From positions 1-50,922 of the forward strand of contig PGXZ01000008.1 in NCBI GenBank assembly GCA_002839415.1: a stretch of 50,922 nucleotides of DNA, given 5' to 3'. Origin of the DNA: Candidatus Saccharibacteria bacterium HGW-Saccharibacteria-1. Its GTDB lineage: Bacteria > Patescibacteriota > Saccharimonadia > Saccharimonadales > Saccharimonadaceae. The position numbers were made by a program, and so were the translations under genes. How positions within the stretch are numbered: position 1 is the first letter of the stretch; each line of letters opens with the position of its first letter. Under the pieces are notes generated by a model that was not told the DNA's origin, did no database searches, and worked only from the letters and a program-made list of their open reading frames with translations. Shown here piece by piece: positions 26,427 through 36,939 of the stretch.

Positions 26427-29327
26427 TTATTCTTTCGGTTGTATGTGCCATGTTTCAGAGGGGTATGGAATATGAAAGCCGTATTTACCAGCTATGTCAT
26501 TAGTTGTTGTGTAATAATCTATCGCGATACCCATTTGATGCGGTCCGTAGCCAACTGCAGCTGCCCCAGTGCTGCCATTCCATGCGCCATATCGATCAAC
26601 ATCAGCTTGTTGCATTTCTGGAGTTCTAAAACTTGAGTTGATAGTTAAATTAGCTTGTCCAGTGCTCTTTATTAAATCATTTACTAGGTTAAGATATGCA
26701 CCAGAAACCCTTGAGTTTACTGTCATCATTCTGGATGCGGTGAGGTTTTCGTCTGTGTCAACCGTATTTGGTATTGTACAGACGCGAATTTTAACCAATG
26801 TTCCATCAGTGTATCCATCAGCTGTTCCAGCGTCATTAGTACCTGGCGCGCAGGCGACACTTGTTGAATCTTTATATAAATTTGCAACGTCAATCGTTGA
26901 GTCGGCTGTCGAACTTGTACCCGAGCTGACATCGTAGCCATCCATACCAGCATCGACACGCTGATCGATATAATGTAAATAATAATTTGCATTATTATCG
27001 TTGAATAAACATTTAGATCCATCATCTTTGCTAAAATCTTCCCCACTATCACCAAGCGACCTGTCGCGGTTTATGCAGTCGGTAACAAATTTTGCATATT
27101 CACTACCTGATTTTGGATCGCCAGTTGATTCATCAATTTCGTCACCTAATTCTTCGACCACTTTAATTGGGTCTTTGTTTAGATACGCAGGTGGAATACC
27201 ATAAATAACATTACAATATGGATCAGTCGCTACTTTATCGTCTGTGGTGTCGTTGCCATCACCCCTTAAATCATTATAATCAAAATCTTTACATATTGTA
27301 TAATCAGATTCCGTTACAGCCTTGGCGGTTTGCGATGTAGCAAAAGCCATAGAATTGGTTGATAGTGACGCGATTGAACTTATAGATCCTGACAGTGATG
27401 ACATTTTAGATAAATATGGCAGCAGTTGCGAGAATACGCCGCCCATAAAAGTATTACTGTTGGATATATCAAGTGGGCTGTATGCCAATCTGTCTTCTTC
27501 GGCATATAGTGATGCGGTTTTTTCGTATAACTGACGATATTCAACCGCTTGGGACGCTGTTAATGGCGAATTACCACCCATAGATGCTAGCCCGCTCATC
27601 ATACCCGATGCACCAGATATAATAGCATCACCGGAGGCTTCACCGTATGTATTTTTGTCAATTACGACACCAGCTACTATATCAGCTAGCATAGTAATAA
27701 GTGTCGGAGAGGCTAAGCTGAGTGCAATCGAGAAAGCTGCTTGGGCGATATCTTTTGCGCCAAAAGCAACGTTTGCGCCTGGAATCAGCATTAATGCAAT
27801 GCCTGCAACAAGTGAAGCGCCACTGACAATTGGATTACCTATTACTTTGCATACTTTTTTAGGTTTATTGTCTGTTGCTGAATTTATCATGTCGGTTATG
27901 TGAATTAATTCACCCGTTAACCCGCCGCCAGCTAAATACTGGGAAGCGCTAATAGACATCTTTCCAGTGTCGCCGTAGGCGGCGTATTTATAACCGAATG
28001 AATCAGTGGCAGATTTACCTTTTTTACCATCGCTTTTTAAATATTCGGTTGTTAATATTTTTCCGAGGAATTCAACATCTTTTGCTTTTGCCGTACCAGC
28101 TTTTATCTGGTCTGCTACGTTTAGAAATATCATTGCATAAGATGCAAGTTGTGCGGCACGAACGGTTTTTGCGGCATAACCAACAGCCTGAACGGAGCCA
28201 TAGGCCGTACAGGCTGATTCTGCAAAGCCAGCGATACCCAACGTACCAGATACTGAACCAAGTCCTTTTTTGGCTGCGTCTTCAACTGAGTCGAGAACCT
28301 CGGTTCCAGCTTTTATGCCGCTTTTTGAAACATCTCCAGCTTCATCTGCTATGTTATTAGCTATTTTATCAGCATCTGCAGCAGCTTTTACCGCTTTTTC
28401 ATATTCAGTATCAGTATATGGTTTACCGGTTTCTGGATTAGTGTCATCTTTATTGATTGTGGTTGAAGCTTTTGAATTTTTTGCCGTACCGTTGGTTGCG
28501 TCCTGAATCTTCTTTAGCCTAGCTTCGTCAGTATCACCCTCGATATCAGGTGCTACTTTCGATAGTTTTTTAATTTTAGCAAAAGCTGACCATATTTTAT
28601 CTGAAAAACCAGCGTATTTTGGATTATAGGCTTTATGCATAGCCGACCTAAATTCTGGATCTTTGAGTATCTCAGTTTTTAGACCACCTGCGAGTATAGT
28701 TTTGTCTTTATATGTTAAACCTTTAACTTTCGATCTGCCAGTTAGGCCTTTTGATTCGGCTTCGTCGATGGCAACTTCGATTCCTGCGTCTTTAAAGTTT
28801 TTGATTTGTTTGTCTGTCATAGTCGAATACTTGCATTTAACAGAAATTTTACTACCGCAAACACCCTTTGTGGTATTCATTTTTGAAACCAACATATTAG
28901 TTGAGCGAATATCCATACTAGTAAATTGATTATTAAATCGTGCAGTAACGACTTCTTTTAACTGGACGATTAAACCGCCGGGTACAAAGAAAGCCATTAA
29001 TTGGATTAACATAGAAATTAGCAACAATATTATTGCTGACATAGCTCCATTTTTTTTCAATATTTTCAAGCTAGCATTGGCGAATTTTAATTTACCTGGT
29101 GCCTTTTTGAGTGTTTTATTGCCTTTTTCGGTATTATTAGCCCAGTTGCCACGGTCTTTATCGGAACCATTCTCTTCTTGATCTTGAATGGGATCAGAAT
29201 TTAAACTTTCAGGGTTTTCTTCTTGATTTTTTAGATTTCTAAGGTTTGAAGAGCTGTTTTCGTGAATATTAGAATAGATATCATCTTCGATGCTATCGCT
29301 GTTGATTTCTTCGGCAGGTCTTCCCAT
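26427..29327 (-). CDS. Large membrane protein with C-terminal M15/VanY-type D,D-peptidase domain
   Basis: 966 residues. An acidic cytoplasmic N-terminus (1-90), a membrane helix at about 96-119, a long Lys/Ala-rich region, a hydrophobic pair of segments near 520-580, and a C-terminal zinc-peptidase domain. In the last domain SSFRTPEMQ, HQMGIAID (His930, Asp937) and ETWHIQ (His961) form the M15 metal site. D-alanyl-D-alanine carboxypeptidase or endopeptidase activity is expected at the wall. It sits between the VirB4-like ATPase and the lysozyme/C39 gene, so it is probably a structural-enzymatic part of the channel. TATAAT lies 10 nt before the ATG, with no SD. Confidence 0.8.
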   Translation of the reverse strand: MGRPAEEINSDSIEDDIYSNIHENSSSNLRNLKNQEENPESLNSDPIQDQEENGSDKDRGNWANNTEKGNKTLKKAPGKLKFANASLKILKKNGAMSAIILLLISMLIQLMAFFVPGGLIVQLKEVVTARFNNQFTSMDIRSTNMLVSKMNTTKGVCGSKISVKCKYSTMTDKQIKNFKDAGIEVAIDEAESKGLTGRSKVKGLTYKDKTILAGGLKTEILKDPEFRSAMHKAYNPKYAGFSDKIWSAFAKIKKLSKVAPDIEGDTDEARLKKIQDATNGTAKNSKASTTINKDDTNPETGKPYTDTEYEKAVKAAADADKIANNIADEAGDVSKSGIKAGTEVLDSVEDAAKKGLGSVSGTLGIAGFAESACTAYGSVQAVGYAAKTVRAAQLASYAMIFLNVADQIKAGTAKAKDVEFLGKILTTEYLKSDGKKGKSATDSFGYKYAAYGDTGKMSISASQYLAGGGLTGELIHITDMINSATDNKPKKVCKVIGNPIVSGASLVAGIALMLIPGANVAFGAKDIAQAAFSIALSLASPTLITMLADIVAGVVIDKNTYGEASGDAIISGASGMMSGLASMGGNSPLTASQAVEYRQLYEKTASLYAEEDRLAYSPLDISNSNTFMGGVFSQLLPYLSKMSSLSGSISSIASLSTNSMAFATSQTAKAVTESDYTICKDFDYNDLRGDGNDTTDDKVATDPYCNVIYGIPPAYLNKDPIKVVEELGDEIDESTGDPKSGSEYAKFVTDCINRDRSLGDSGEDFSKDDGSKCLFNDNNANYYLHYIDQRVDAGMDGYDVSSGTSSTADSTIDVANLYKDSTSVACAPGTNDAGTADGYTDGTLVKIRVCTIPNTVDTDENLTASRMMTVNSRVSGAYLNLVNDLIKSTGQANLTINSSFRTPEMQQADVDRYGAWNGSTGAAAVGYGPHQMGIAIDYYTTTNDIAGKYGFHIPYPSETWHIQPKE

Positions 29328-29345
29328 AACTGTTTTTATTATAAC

Positions 29346-31214
29346 CTAAATAATTGATTCTGGATTTATATAACTGGTGGCTCCTGATCGCGGTGTCTGA
29401 GTTGAATCTTTTGGACTAGTTGATATTAGTTGTTTTTCTGTTTCGCTAGCTTCGATTTGGATGTGAACGTGATTTTGACCGGCAAAGAATAGGCCTTGGC
29501 CAACCGGGAAATTGGTTAGTCGCTTTTTTTCTTCTTCGGTTAATTTAAAGACGTCAGATAGAACATCGACTGCACTTGAAGATTGTTTTAATAATATTTG
29601 CATCGAACTATTAGCGACAATTGCGCGTCCCATTTTGCTGCCCATAAAATCTTCAACATCTTGAGAAATAGTCGTAAGCCCCAGGTAATATTTACGCGCA
29701 CGCTTAGCCATGCTATACATAAAATTAGCCGAGTCATCATATTTCATTAGCTGCCAAGCTTCATCAACGATTAGCATTCGCTTTTTTTGTTCAGTACGAA
29801 TAATATTCCAAATATGACTCAGGACAATATACATTGCAACTGGCCTTAACTCGTCCTCTAGGTCGCGAATATTAAATACGACCATATTGTTATTGATGTC
29901 GATATTTGATTGTTGACTAAAGATACCCGCAAAAGTCCCTGTTGTATATTTACGCAAGCGCTGAGCTAATTGTGGCCCATTTCCGCCCATGTGTAGTAAT
30001 GTGTCGTATAAATCACCTATTGTTGGTGGTTTAGACCCGTGCGTTAATGGGTCGCTAGTGATGCCAACGCGTGCATAGGTGTCAATCAGCGCCTGATCAA
30101 GGTCGGCTTCTTCTGATGGTGCTAGGGATGATACAGCAGAGCCGCTGTTGGTGATCTGGGTACCGCCAAGCATTAGTTTTAATAGTCCATGCAATGTAAT
30201 CAAGTTGGCGCGAAGTGAATTGTCAGCCTCATCGGTATCAATAACCCGCGGTAAATCAAATGGATTTATGCGAATGTTTGAGCTAAGGCTGAGCCGGATG
30301 TAACTTCCACCAACAGCTTCGGCTAATTTCTGGTATTCATTTTCAGGGTCGATAATAATCACGTCGCTACCTGTCATCATGCTGCGTAGTGCCTCTAATT
30401 TGACGGTGAATGATTTTCCAGCACCAGACTTGGCGAATACTACCATATTTGCATTTTCAAGGCTAAATCTATCAAAGATAACTAATCCATTATTATGCAT
30501 ATTGATACCGTACAATACGCCATCTTCCTGGGTTAAATCGGCGCTAGTAAATGGAAAGCTAGTACTGATTGCGCCAGTATTCATATTTCGTCGAATTTGT
30601 AGTTGATCAGACATCTGCGGGATGCTGCTATTTAAGCCCTGCTCTTGCTGACTACTTGCGCATTTGCTGAATATCATTTGTTGACCAAATAATGTTTCAA
30701 TTTTATGTTGGACAAAACCAAGCTCATCCAAGCTGTCTGCATAAAGTGTTATATAAAGGCCGTATCGGAAAAATCGCTCTGCGCCAACCTGAATTTGGTC
30801 TCGGAGTTCTTCGGCGTCATTAATAGCAGCTTCAAGTCCAGGGTCGCGAGTTAAGCCTTTTTCACTGTTAATCGATAAAGTAGCTTGCATTTGAGTAACT
30901 TTTTTGCGTAAGTTATTTAATACCACTTGACTCTCAACTGGATAAATAAACATACTTACATCTAAAACTTCGTCAATATTGATGAGTGAACTTAACCAGC
31001 CTGTATATATCTGACGTGGATAGCCGTAAACATAAAGCGTCCTGCCGTATTTAGTGCCTAATCGAAAATATGATGAATGGATTTCAAGGCTACTTGGGGC
31101 GATTAGGTCTCGTAATGTTGTTACGCCCTTTAAAAACGCTTGCTCGACTTCAACTTGTTCACGCGCTCGTTGTTGAGCGGCTATATCGACTGCATCTAAT
31201 TTTTTTCGACCCAT
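29346..31214 (-). CDS. virB4: VirB4/TraC-type secretion ATPase
   Basis: 622 residues. Walker A is AKSGAGKSF (261-269), Walker B MLIVDEAW (480-487), followed by the family's TTISQDVEDFMGS and LLKQSS motifs. The protein powers pilus biogenesis and substrate transport at the inner face of the channel. The region upstream of Walker A (30-250) is the VirB4-type N-terminal portion. The gene starts within the stop of the preceding TraC-N-like gene (TAATG), so the two are coupled and probably act as partners. Confidence 0.92.
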   Translation of the reverse strand: MGRKKLDAVDIAAQQRAREQVEVEQAFLKGVTTLRDLIAPSSLEIHSSYFRLGTKYGRTLYVYGYPRQIYTGWLSSLINIDEVLDVSMFIYPVESQVVLNNLRKKVTQMQATLSINSEKGLTRDPGLEAAINDAEELRDQIQVGAERFFRYGLYITLYADSLDELGFVQHKIETLFGQQMIFSKCASSQQEQGLNSSIPQMSDQLQIRRNMNTGAISTSFPFTSADLTQEDGVLYGINMHNNGLVIFDRFSLENANMVVFAKSGAGKSFTVKLEALRSMMTGSDVIIIDPENEYQKLAEAVGGSYIRLSLSSNIRINPFDLPRVIDTDEADNSLRANLITLHGLLKLMLGGTQITNSGSAVSSLAPSEEADLDQALIDTYARVGITSDPLTHGSKPPTIGDLYDTLLHMGGNGPQLAQRLRKYTTGTFAGIFSQQSNIDINNNMVVFNIRDLEDELRPVAMYIVLSHIWNIIRTEQKKRMLIVDEAWQLMKYDDSANFMYSMAKRARKYYLGLTTISQDVEDFMGSKMGRAIVANSSMQILLKQSSSAVDVLSDVFKLTEEEKKRLTNFPVGQGLFFAGQNHVHIQIEASETEKQLISTSPKDSTQTPRSGATSYINPESII

Positions 31215-32011
31215 TAAAGTATGCCTCCGTTTTGTGGTGGGTTGCCCTGTCCTTTTTTAACATAAATTGCAGTAGTGTCTTCAAAATTACCTAGTGGTTC
31301 ACGAACAGCTGTGTCGGGATTATAAAAGTTATAATATAGCTCACCTAATTCTTTTGTATTTAATTGCACACTCTGAACGCCAATTTGGAATAAACCAGCC
31401 ATAATTCCATCAACACGGTTCTTAACTTCTGTCTTGGCTTTGTCGTAAGTCTCGGTATTAATTTTTGTAATCATATTTTTCTTTGGAGATAATTTTCCAA
31501 AAAAGCCTTTGCTTTGTTCAACTAAATTATTCAAGTCGCCTTGTGGGTAATATGGAATAGCGATAAAAAACGATTTATCCATAATGTTTGCTTCTTGTGA
31601 AATTACATCAATAAAGTTTATATAATCATCCATTAGAACGTTTAGTAGCATATTGTCTTGATCGCGACGAATTTTAACAAGTCGATCAATATAAGGAGCA
31701 ATGTCGACGCGCTGTGACCTAATTAAGATTTGAATTGGATGATTAAGGGCGTTTAGGAAGTTCTGATAGCTATATTCAGCCCCTTCTCGCTCACGACTAC
31801 TCATTAGGTCAAAGTTGATGGATTTGCAGGCTACGACCGCTCTGAACGAGCCGTCGGTCATAATAACCATATTATCGCGTATCTCTGATAGCAATAAGCT
31901 ATTTTGAGTAGAATTTGGGTTTTTTGGCTTTTGAATATTCAAAGTATCGGCACTACTATCCGCCACTGGTTGTGCTTTGTTATGAAAATGACTATTTGAT
32001 GCTTGTGGCAT
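31214..32011 (-). CDS. TraC/VirB4 N-terminal-like partner protein
   Basis: 265 residues, no Walker motifs. It has the N-terminal fold seen in TraC/VirB4 proteins (DNMVIMTDGSFRAVV, then QNFLNALNHPIQILIRSQRVD and FFIAIPYYPQG). It overlaps the ATPase gene by 1 nt. Separate N-terminal-type and ATPase genes in tandem seem to be the arrangement of CPR secretion loci. Cytoplasmic, membrane-associated role with the ATPase is expected. Confidence 0.75.
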   Translation of the reverse strand: MPQASNSHFHNKAQPVADSSADTLNIQKPKNPNSTQNSLLLSEIRDNMVIMTDGSFRAVVACKSINFDLMSSREREGAEYSYQNFLNALNHPIQILIRSQRVDIAPYIDRLVKIRRDQDNMLLNVLMDDYINFIDVISQEANIMDKSFFIAIPYYPQGDLNNLVEQSKGFFGKLSPKKNMITKINTETYDKAKTEVKNRVDGIMAGLFQIGVQSVQLNTKELGELYYNFYNPDTAVREPLGNFEDTTAIYVKKGQGNPPQNGGIL

Positions 32012-32038
32012 TTATATTCCCACTCCCCTTGTTGGGTT

Positions 32039-32950
32039 TTATCGTAGCTTAATTAACACTTCTTCTTCCCTCTTGTTGATTCTGCTTGCTTCACGCGCAA
32101 TTGCTTCAATCGACAAATCGGTATTATTTGCAAGGTTTATTATATCAGCAGGTAGTGGTTTTACGCTAGTGCTTGCATTATGACTGTTTGTTGATGTTCT
32201 TTGGACATTGTCGGTATGTCTCGGCTCGTCTTGTTCTGATATTGGGCGTATAACTGACTGCTGAATACTGTCTGGATATGGGTTATAGATCGGAATACCT
32301 CCAACTGGCTGCGATTCGCGTATCGGTGTGTAATATTTATTTGTATTATCAACCGGTTTATGGTTCATAATATCGAATAATTCTTGATGGTGTTGAGCGT
32401 CGCTTTGTTCAAGTTTATATTTCATTGTTTGAGCGGTTGTGTTGTTGGTGTCTTGGATGTCCTCGATTTGCTGAGCTTCAAAGTATATGTCATTGTTTAT
32501 AGCGCTATTTGGGGCCTGAACGCCTACTCCGCGCACTGCCCAGCCTTGGCTGTCGACAATGTCTGCCAGGTAGCTAAAACGTCGTTGAGCCTCGGTTTGA
32601 GATAAGTCTTTTGTCAATTGATATTCGACATCTTTTGGTGCTGTTATTTCTATTAACGAGTCGATTCCGTCGGGATCCCACATACGTTTACGTGGTTTTA
32701 GATAAAATGAGATAATCGCCGCCATGTAAATTTCCATTGGTTGGTCTTTGCGAAGTGGTAATGCTAGTGCGCCAAAAAAAATCATTATTGGAATGGGGAT
32801 AATACTAAGTGGTATGAATAAATTACTCAACCCCCAGGCAGCAGCCCCTGCCATGCAAACAATAATCAAGTATATAAATTGACGAAAACTAAACGGACCA
32901 ATTAGTTTGTCATCTGCTTCTACGTCTTGGGGTACTTTATATGTTGCCAT
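32039..32950 (-). CDS. PrgI family secretion-channel protein
   Basis: 303 residues. The N-terminal 100 residues match the PrgI family: YKVPQDVEADDKLIGPFSFRQ, two adjacent membrane helices (about 24-45 and 48-66), then a short FYLKPRKRMWDPDG segment. The C-terminal 200 residues are polar, low-complexity and cytoplasmic. PrgI is a VirB3-like subunit next to VirB4 in Gram-positive type IV systems, as found here. No clear SD. The spacing to its neighbours is 20-28 nt. Confidence 0.85.
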   Translation of the reverse strand: MATYKVPQDVEADDKLIGPFSFRQFIYLIIVCMAGAAAWGLSNLFIPLSIIPIPIMIFFGALALPLRKDQPMEIYMAAIISFYLKPRKRMWDPDGIDSLIEITAPKDVEYQLTKDLSQTEAQRRFSYLADIVDSQGWAVRGVGVQAPNSAINNDIYFEAQQIEDIQDTNNTTAQTMKYKLEQSDAQHHQELFDIMNHKPVDNTNKYYTPIRESQPVGGIPIYNPYPDSIQQSVIRPISEQDEPRHTDNVQRTSTNSHNASTSVKPLPADIINLANNTDLSIEAIAREASRINKREEEVLIKLR

Positions 32951-32970
32951 AATTTTCGTAATTAAACCAT

Positions 32971-35823
32971 TTAGCGACCATTAATATATAGCCTAGCCTC
33001 TTCAATAGTACTAAACATTCCAGAAGCTGGTCCCGGAGTTCCGGCAACTGCTGGGGTAAGTGATGTCAAAGCATGGTGGCTGTTAACTGCATCTAAGATT
33101 TCCGTCCTTAATTCAGATTGTGTTGCTGAATCCATCTGGCTAAATCCATTGAGTGCTTTTAGCGCATTATTAGGGTCAGCTGATAAGTATGCTTCATATG
33201 AAGCCCGACCAGCACCTTCTCTTATGCCAAGCGCAGGGTTAGCCGACCTTACGTTACCAGCCGATATTGAAGATGGAGCAACAAAGTCCCAACCGTGACC
33301 AGCATCAACCCTAGTGACACCAGCTCTTGCCTCTCGAGTGGTTACTGCTGGACTAGTTGCGGTTGCGGGAGTGATTATAGATGCGTATTCATTACTTAAG
33401 TCTTCAAACAAATCACCACGGCCACTTTTTTTCAAAGAAGATAATGTAGATTGTATATTGCTATCAACCATTGATGCGCTGGCGCCGGTTCTCTCGGCTG
33501 CTTCAAATCCGCTTACTAACGCAGCTGCCGATCCTTTCCCTGACTCAGCTAGTAATTGGTTGGCGGCTAAGAATGATGCAGGGTTACGATTATGGTTAGC
33601 TCTCTGCATATTTCTAAACTGTGACTGCTCAGCGGTAGAGAGAGTGTTCGCTGGCACTCGGCTTAAATCTCCACCAGAATTAACCCAGGCGTTAGCAAGA
33701 TTATCATTTCCGTTAAACGCTTTTTTTTGTTTATCTATATCTTCGGCTAACTGTCCTTCACTTGCTAGCTCCAGTTGAGATCCATAGCCTCTTGTTAATG
33801 CGTTAAATGCGGAATTGCTATTAATGCCTCTATTCGCATATGAGTGAACTCTTCTAAATGGATTGTTGCCTCTATATGAACCGGTTTTTGTTCTAGCGAT
33901 ATCTTCAGCTTTTTTGCTTTCTAGATGTTTTTTATAGCTTGATCCTGAATATTTATCTCCAAACCTTTTTCCAATTCCATCGCCCATTCCACTAATCTTC
34001 GCCCCAATATTACCAACACTGTCAATTGATTTCTTTAATAATCCTGGCACTATAAATAAGGGTATTAATGCAACGCCTATTGCCATTACTTGGGTAAGTT
34101 GATTATCTGCCGTAGATTTTACTATTCCAGCTGCTAACGCGCTAGCGCCAAACACGACTGATATAATTGGAAAAACTAGTAGTAGCGCAGTAAATGTCTT
34201 TCTCCACTTAGTAAAATATTCTTCGGTATTTGGCAGTAAATATGCAACAAATGCCAGTGGCGATATAACGACTAGTAGTACGATCAATGCGTTTCTAGCG
34301 AGTAATATTATTACTATGACAAGTAATGCAAACAGAGCAGAAATTATCACTGGTATGCTAACTGCGAGTGCTAACGTAACTCCGGCGGCTAGCAATCCAG
34401 CCATTAGTGTTGCTCCACCTAATACATTCTTACTGCCCGCAACGGCATCCGTAGGGGTTTTGATATAATCGCCAAGACCATCGAACAGTGACTTTAGTGA
34501 GTATCCTAGGATATTACTTATATCAACAGCTAATTGGCATATTATGAATGACACATTTACTAATATTGCTGCAATAATAATTTTTGGCAATAATTTCTTT
34601 ATTCCATAGTTGTCAATTCCAAAGCTAGATAATTGTGAAAAAATTATAATTAAAAACGCAATAACAAATACGACGTTGGCAATATCGCGCATAACTTTCC
34701 AGGCTTTATATGTTGCGCTCTCCGAGTCTGAACTGACTGTTTTAGCGCTTGTTTCTAATAGATTTGATGCTAAAAAATCAAAAGCCGTATCAGTGATAGT
34801 AGCTAAAAAGTTCATAACAGGGCAAACGACCCAGCCTACACCGTCGATTGCGCAAGTTGTTTTCTCATCAGCCCCTGTTCCCGTCTCCGTTTCGCCTACA
34901 CTGCCGTCTTCGACTTTTTCATCGGGATTTGCTTTTAGGTATTTAACGTAAGCGTCAACATATTTATTTATATTGGAAGCTACTTCACTACATTTCATAT
35001 TAATTTTTTTACCACTACCTAAGTCGGTCCTAACTGGTACTGTGGTGTTTTTTGATAATCCCTCGTAATTAGTACCGCTTTTTGAAGCATCACTACCGCC
35101 AACGGTATTTACATTTATGTAAATAGTATCGCTTTCGGGCATTGTTTGATTTGCTGCGACCTGCGCGCCGCAACCCTTGAAAAAGGTATTTTTGTACATA
35201 ATATACCAACCTGCATCATCAAGAACTATACCCTTGTTGCTGTAGAGTTTTTCATTGGCTACGTCATTAAAGGCAGCTGCAAGCTTATATATTTCTTTGA
35301 ACTTACCATTGCCAGTTTCGCAAGTCGTACCGTTCTCTCTCTTTAATCCAGCTCGGTTCATTAGAACACATAACAGGCCACCGCTGCCGGTATAGCTTGA
35401 ATAACCTAGCTCTGATTTAATATCTGATAAAATACTATTACAACTTTTTATTCCAGTTTCGCTGTTGATATATCCAATATTAACCTCTGTCTCTTTTATT
35501 CCAAAACCCACCTCTGTAAACCAAAGACCGTTACTTGCATTCGATTCATCGATATAATCTTTAAGTGCGCCATCATGCAAATTGGTTAGTTTGCCTGTAT
35601 CTATATTTTGTATGCAGCCTTGCATTGCTGATACTTTAAGATATGTCGATGTTTTAGAACTTATATCAGTAGAAACCGCGTAGGTATTATTTGCAAAAAG
35701 AGGGGTGATTATTGAACTAATAAAAAAAGACAAGATTAAAGCGAAAGAGATAAACCTAGTCAACTTGCGCTTATCTCTTTCGCTATTATTTCTTTGTGAT
35801 GAATTTTTATTTGCATAGTTCAT
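32971..35823 (-). CDS. VirB6/TrbL-like polytopic secretion protein
   Basis: 950 residues. A signal-type helix at about 25-48 and an extracytoplasmic domain with several cysteines (about 50-330) come first. A cluster of six or more membrane helices (about 335-605) contains LLARNALIVLLVVISPLAFVAYLLP, characteristic of TrbL/VirB6 proteins. A cytoplasmic Ser/Ala-rich tail of about 345 residues follows. VirB6 proteins line the inner-membrane channel. Its place directly before PrgI and VirB4 supports this. There is no obvious SD. Confidence 0.82.
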   Translation of the reverse strand: MNYANKNSSQRNNSERDKRKLTRFISFALILSFFISSIITPLFANNTYAVSTDISSKTSTYLKVSAMQGCIQNIDTGKLTNLHDGALKDYIDESNASNGLWFTEVGFGIKETEVNIGYINSETGIKSCNSILSDIKSELGYSSYTGSGGLLCVLMNRAGLKRENGTTCETGNGKFKEIYKLAAAFNDVANEKLYSNKGIVLDDAGWYIMYKNTFFKGCGAQVAANQTMPESDTIYINVNTVGGSDASKSGTNYEGLSKNTTVPVRTDLGSGKKINMKCSEVASNINKYVDAYVKYLKANPDEKVEDGSVGETETGTGADEKTTCAIDGVGWVVCPVMNFLATITDTAFDFLASNLLETSAKTVSSDSESATYKAWKVMRDIANVVFVIAFLIIIFSQLSSFGIDNYGIKKLLPKIIIAAILVNVSFIICQLAVDISNILGYSLKSLFDGLGDYIKTPTDAVAGSKNVLGGATLMAGLLAAGVTLALAVSIPVIISALFALLVIVIILLARNALIVLLVVISPLAFVAYLLPNTEEYFTKWRKTFTALLLVFPIISVVFGASALAAGIVKSTADNQLTQVMAIGVALIPLFIVPGLLKKSIDSVGNIGAKISGMGDGIGKRFGDKYSGSSYKKHLESKKAEDIARTKTGSYRGNNPFRRVHSYANRGINSNSAFNALTRGYGSQLELASEGQLAEDIDKQKKAFNGNDNLANAWVNSGGDLSRVPANTLSTAEQSQFRNMQRANHNRNPASFLAANQLLAESGKGSAAALVSGFEAAERTGASASMVDSNIQSTLSSLKKSGRGDLFEDLSNEYASIITPATATSPAVTTREARAGVTRVDAGHGWDFVAPSSISAGNVRSANPALGIREGAGRASYEAYLSADPNNALKALNGFSQMDSATQSELRTEILDAVNSHHALTSLTPAVAGTPGPASGMFSTIEEARLYINGR

Positions 35824-35864
35824 TCTATGAACTATTGAAGCATAATTGTGAACATATTTAAAGT

Positions 35865-36923
35865 CTATTTAGGTTTTGCGGCCCAAGAGAAATCGGAGAT
35901 TTTTTCAGTAACACCGTCTGAAGTTGTTGTTATTACGCAAAGGGTTTCACCTTCTATTTGGCTTAAAACGCTGTCGCTAGAGGTTATGTCTTCCATGTTA
36001 ATTCGTTCGGTAAACGACATTTCAAATGACCTCGTAGTATCGCTACGGTAAAGCTCTACTACGGTTAGTTTATCGTACGATATGTATGCTCCATCTTTGT
36101 TTTTTTCGTCAAGTTCAGTAGATAAATGTGACATAATTGAAATTTTATTTGCATCAATAAGTCGTTTCTGTAAATCTACTAAATTTGTATTTTGATCATA
36201 TTCCGGCACTAATAAGGCCTTTGTGAAAGCTTCTGCGTTTTTTTCAGCTACTGGTTCGGCAAAAATAGATAACTTTGTAGTACTGGCGTTCATCCATTCT
36301 TCCATTAACTTTGCGTCGTCTTCTTCGCTAACGTAGCCACAGTTTCGCCATAGTTCAAGAGCTTCTACGACGGCGTTGCCATACTCATCCGTACTTAAGC
36401 CAGCGGGTATTTCTAGGCTAGATGATAATTGCTCACCTGTTTTTTCGGTTTCGGTGGTATTTACGTTATTTTCTTCGTTAGTTGCAGTGTTGGTGTTTGC
36501 AGCTACTTCGACTTTATTGCCAGTTGCTTCATTTGAGCTACTGCTTGCGTATGTGCTCTCAACTGGCTTTGTCGTAAGCTCTGACTGCTCTTTTTCAGAT
36601 GTTACGTTACTGGCTTGCGTGCTTTCAGTTTGTGTTCTGTTTCCTTGTGTGTTTGCAACTTCTTCAGCTGGTTTGGTCATCATCTTGATAGATTGATATC
36701 CGCCGACAACAAAAAGTGCAACTGCAACTGCTGCGGCACCGATTTTTAAGGCTAATTTATTTCTTTTTTTCTCTGGAACGTCGTTAGTCAGTTCGGCCGT
36801 TTGTTCTTCGGAATTGTCTGAATTATTAAATTCTTCGGCATGTTTTAGTTCTTTGTCTAGTTTGTCTAAATCATAAGGTTTGATTTCTGATTCGTTTGAG
36901 TTATTGATTGGTGTATTTTCCAT
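35865..36923 (-). CDS. Single-pass membrane protein leading the secretion operon
   Basis: 352 residues. An acidic cytoplasmic N-terminus (1-55), one membrane helix (about 58-78), a Thr/Asn/Glu-rich linker (80-165) and a folded external domain (about 165-352) ending DFSWAAKPK. I recognise no family. The topology of a short inner tail, one helix and a compact outer domain is that of VirB8-like subunits, which are otherwise missing from the locus, but I see no residue evidence for that. AAGGAG 8 nt before the ATG fixes the start. Confidence 0.65.
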   Translation of the reverse strand: MENTPINNSNESEIKPYDLDKLDKELKHAEEFNNSDNSEEQTAELTNDVPEKKRNKLALKIGAAAVAVALFVVGGYQSIKMMTKPAEEVANTQGNRTQTESTQASNVTSEKEQSELTTKPVESTYASSSSNEATGNKVEVAANTNTATNEENNVNTTETEKTGEQLSSSLEIPAGLSTDEYGNAVVEALELWRNCGYVSEEDDAKLMEEWMNASTTKLSIFAEPVAEKNAEAFTKALLVPEYDQNTNLVDLQKRLIDANKISIMSHLSTELDEKNKDGAYISYDKLTVVELYRSDTTRSFEMSFTERINMEDITSSDSVLSQIEGETLCVITTTSDGVTEKISDFSWAAKPK

Positions 36924-36939
36924 ACTATAGTCTCCTTGT

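Noticed and set aside
27998-28929. Several plus-strand frames of 70-120 codons opposite the M15 protein gene
   Set aside because: Shadow frames of the long minus-strand gene; odd composition and no ribosome sites.
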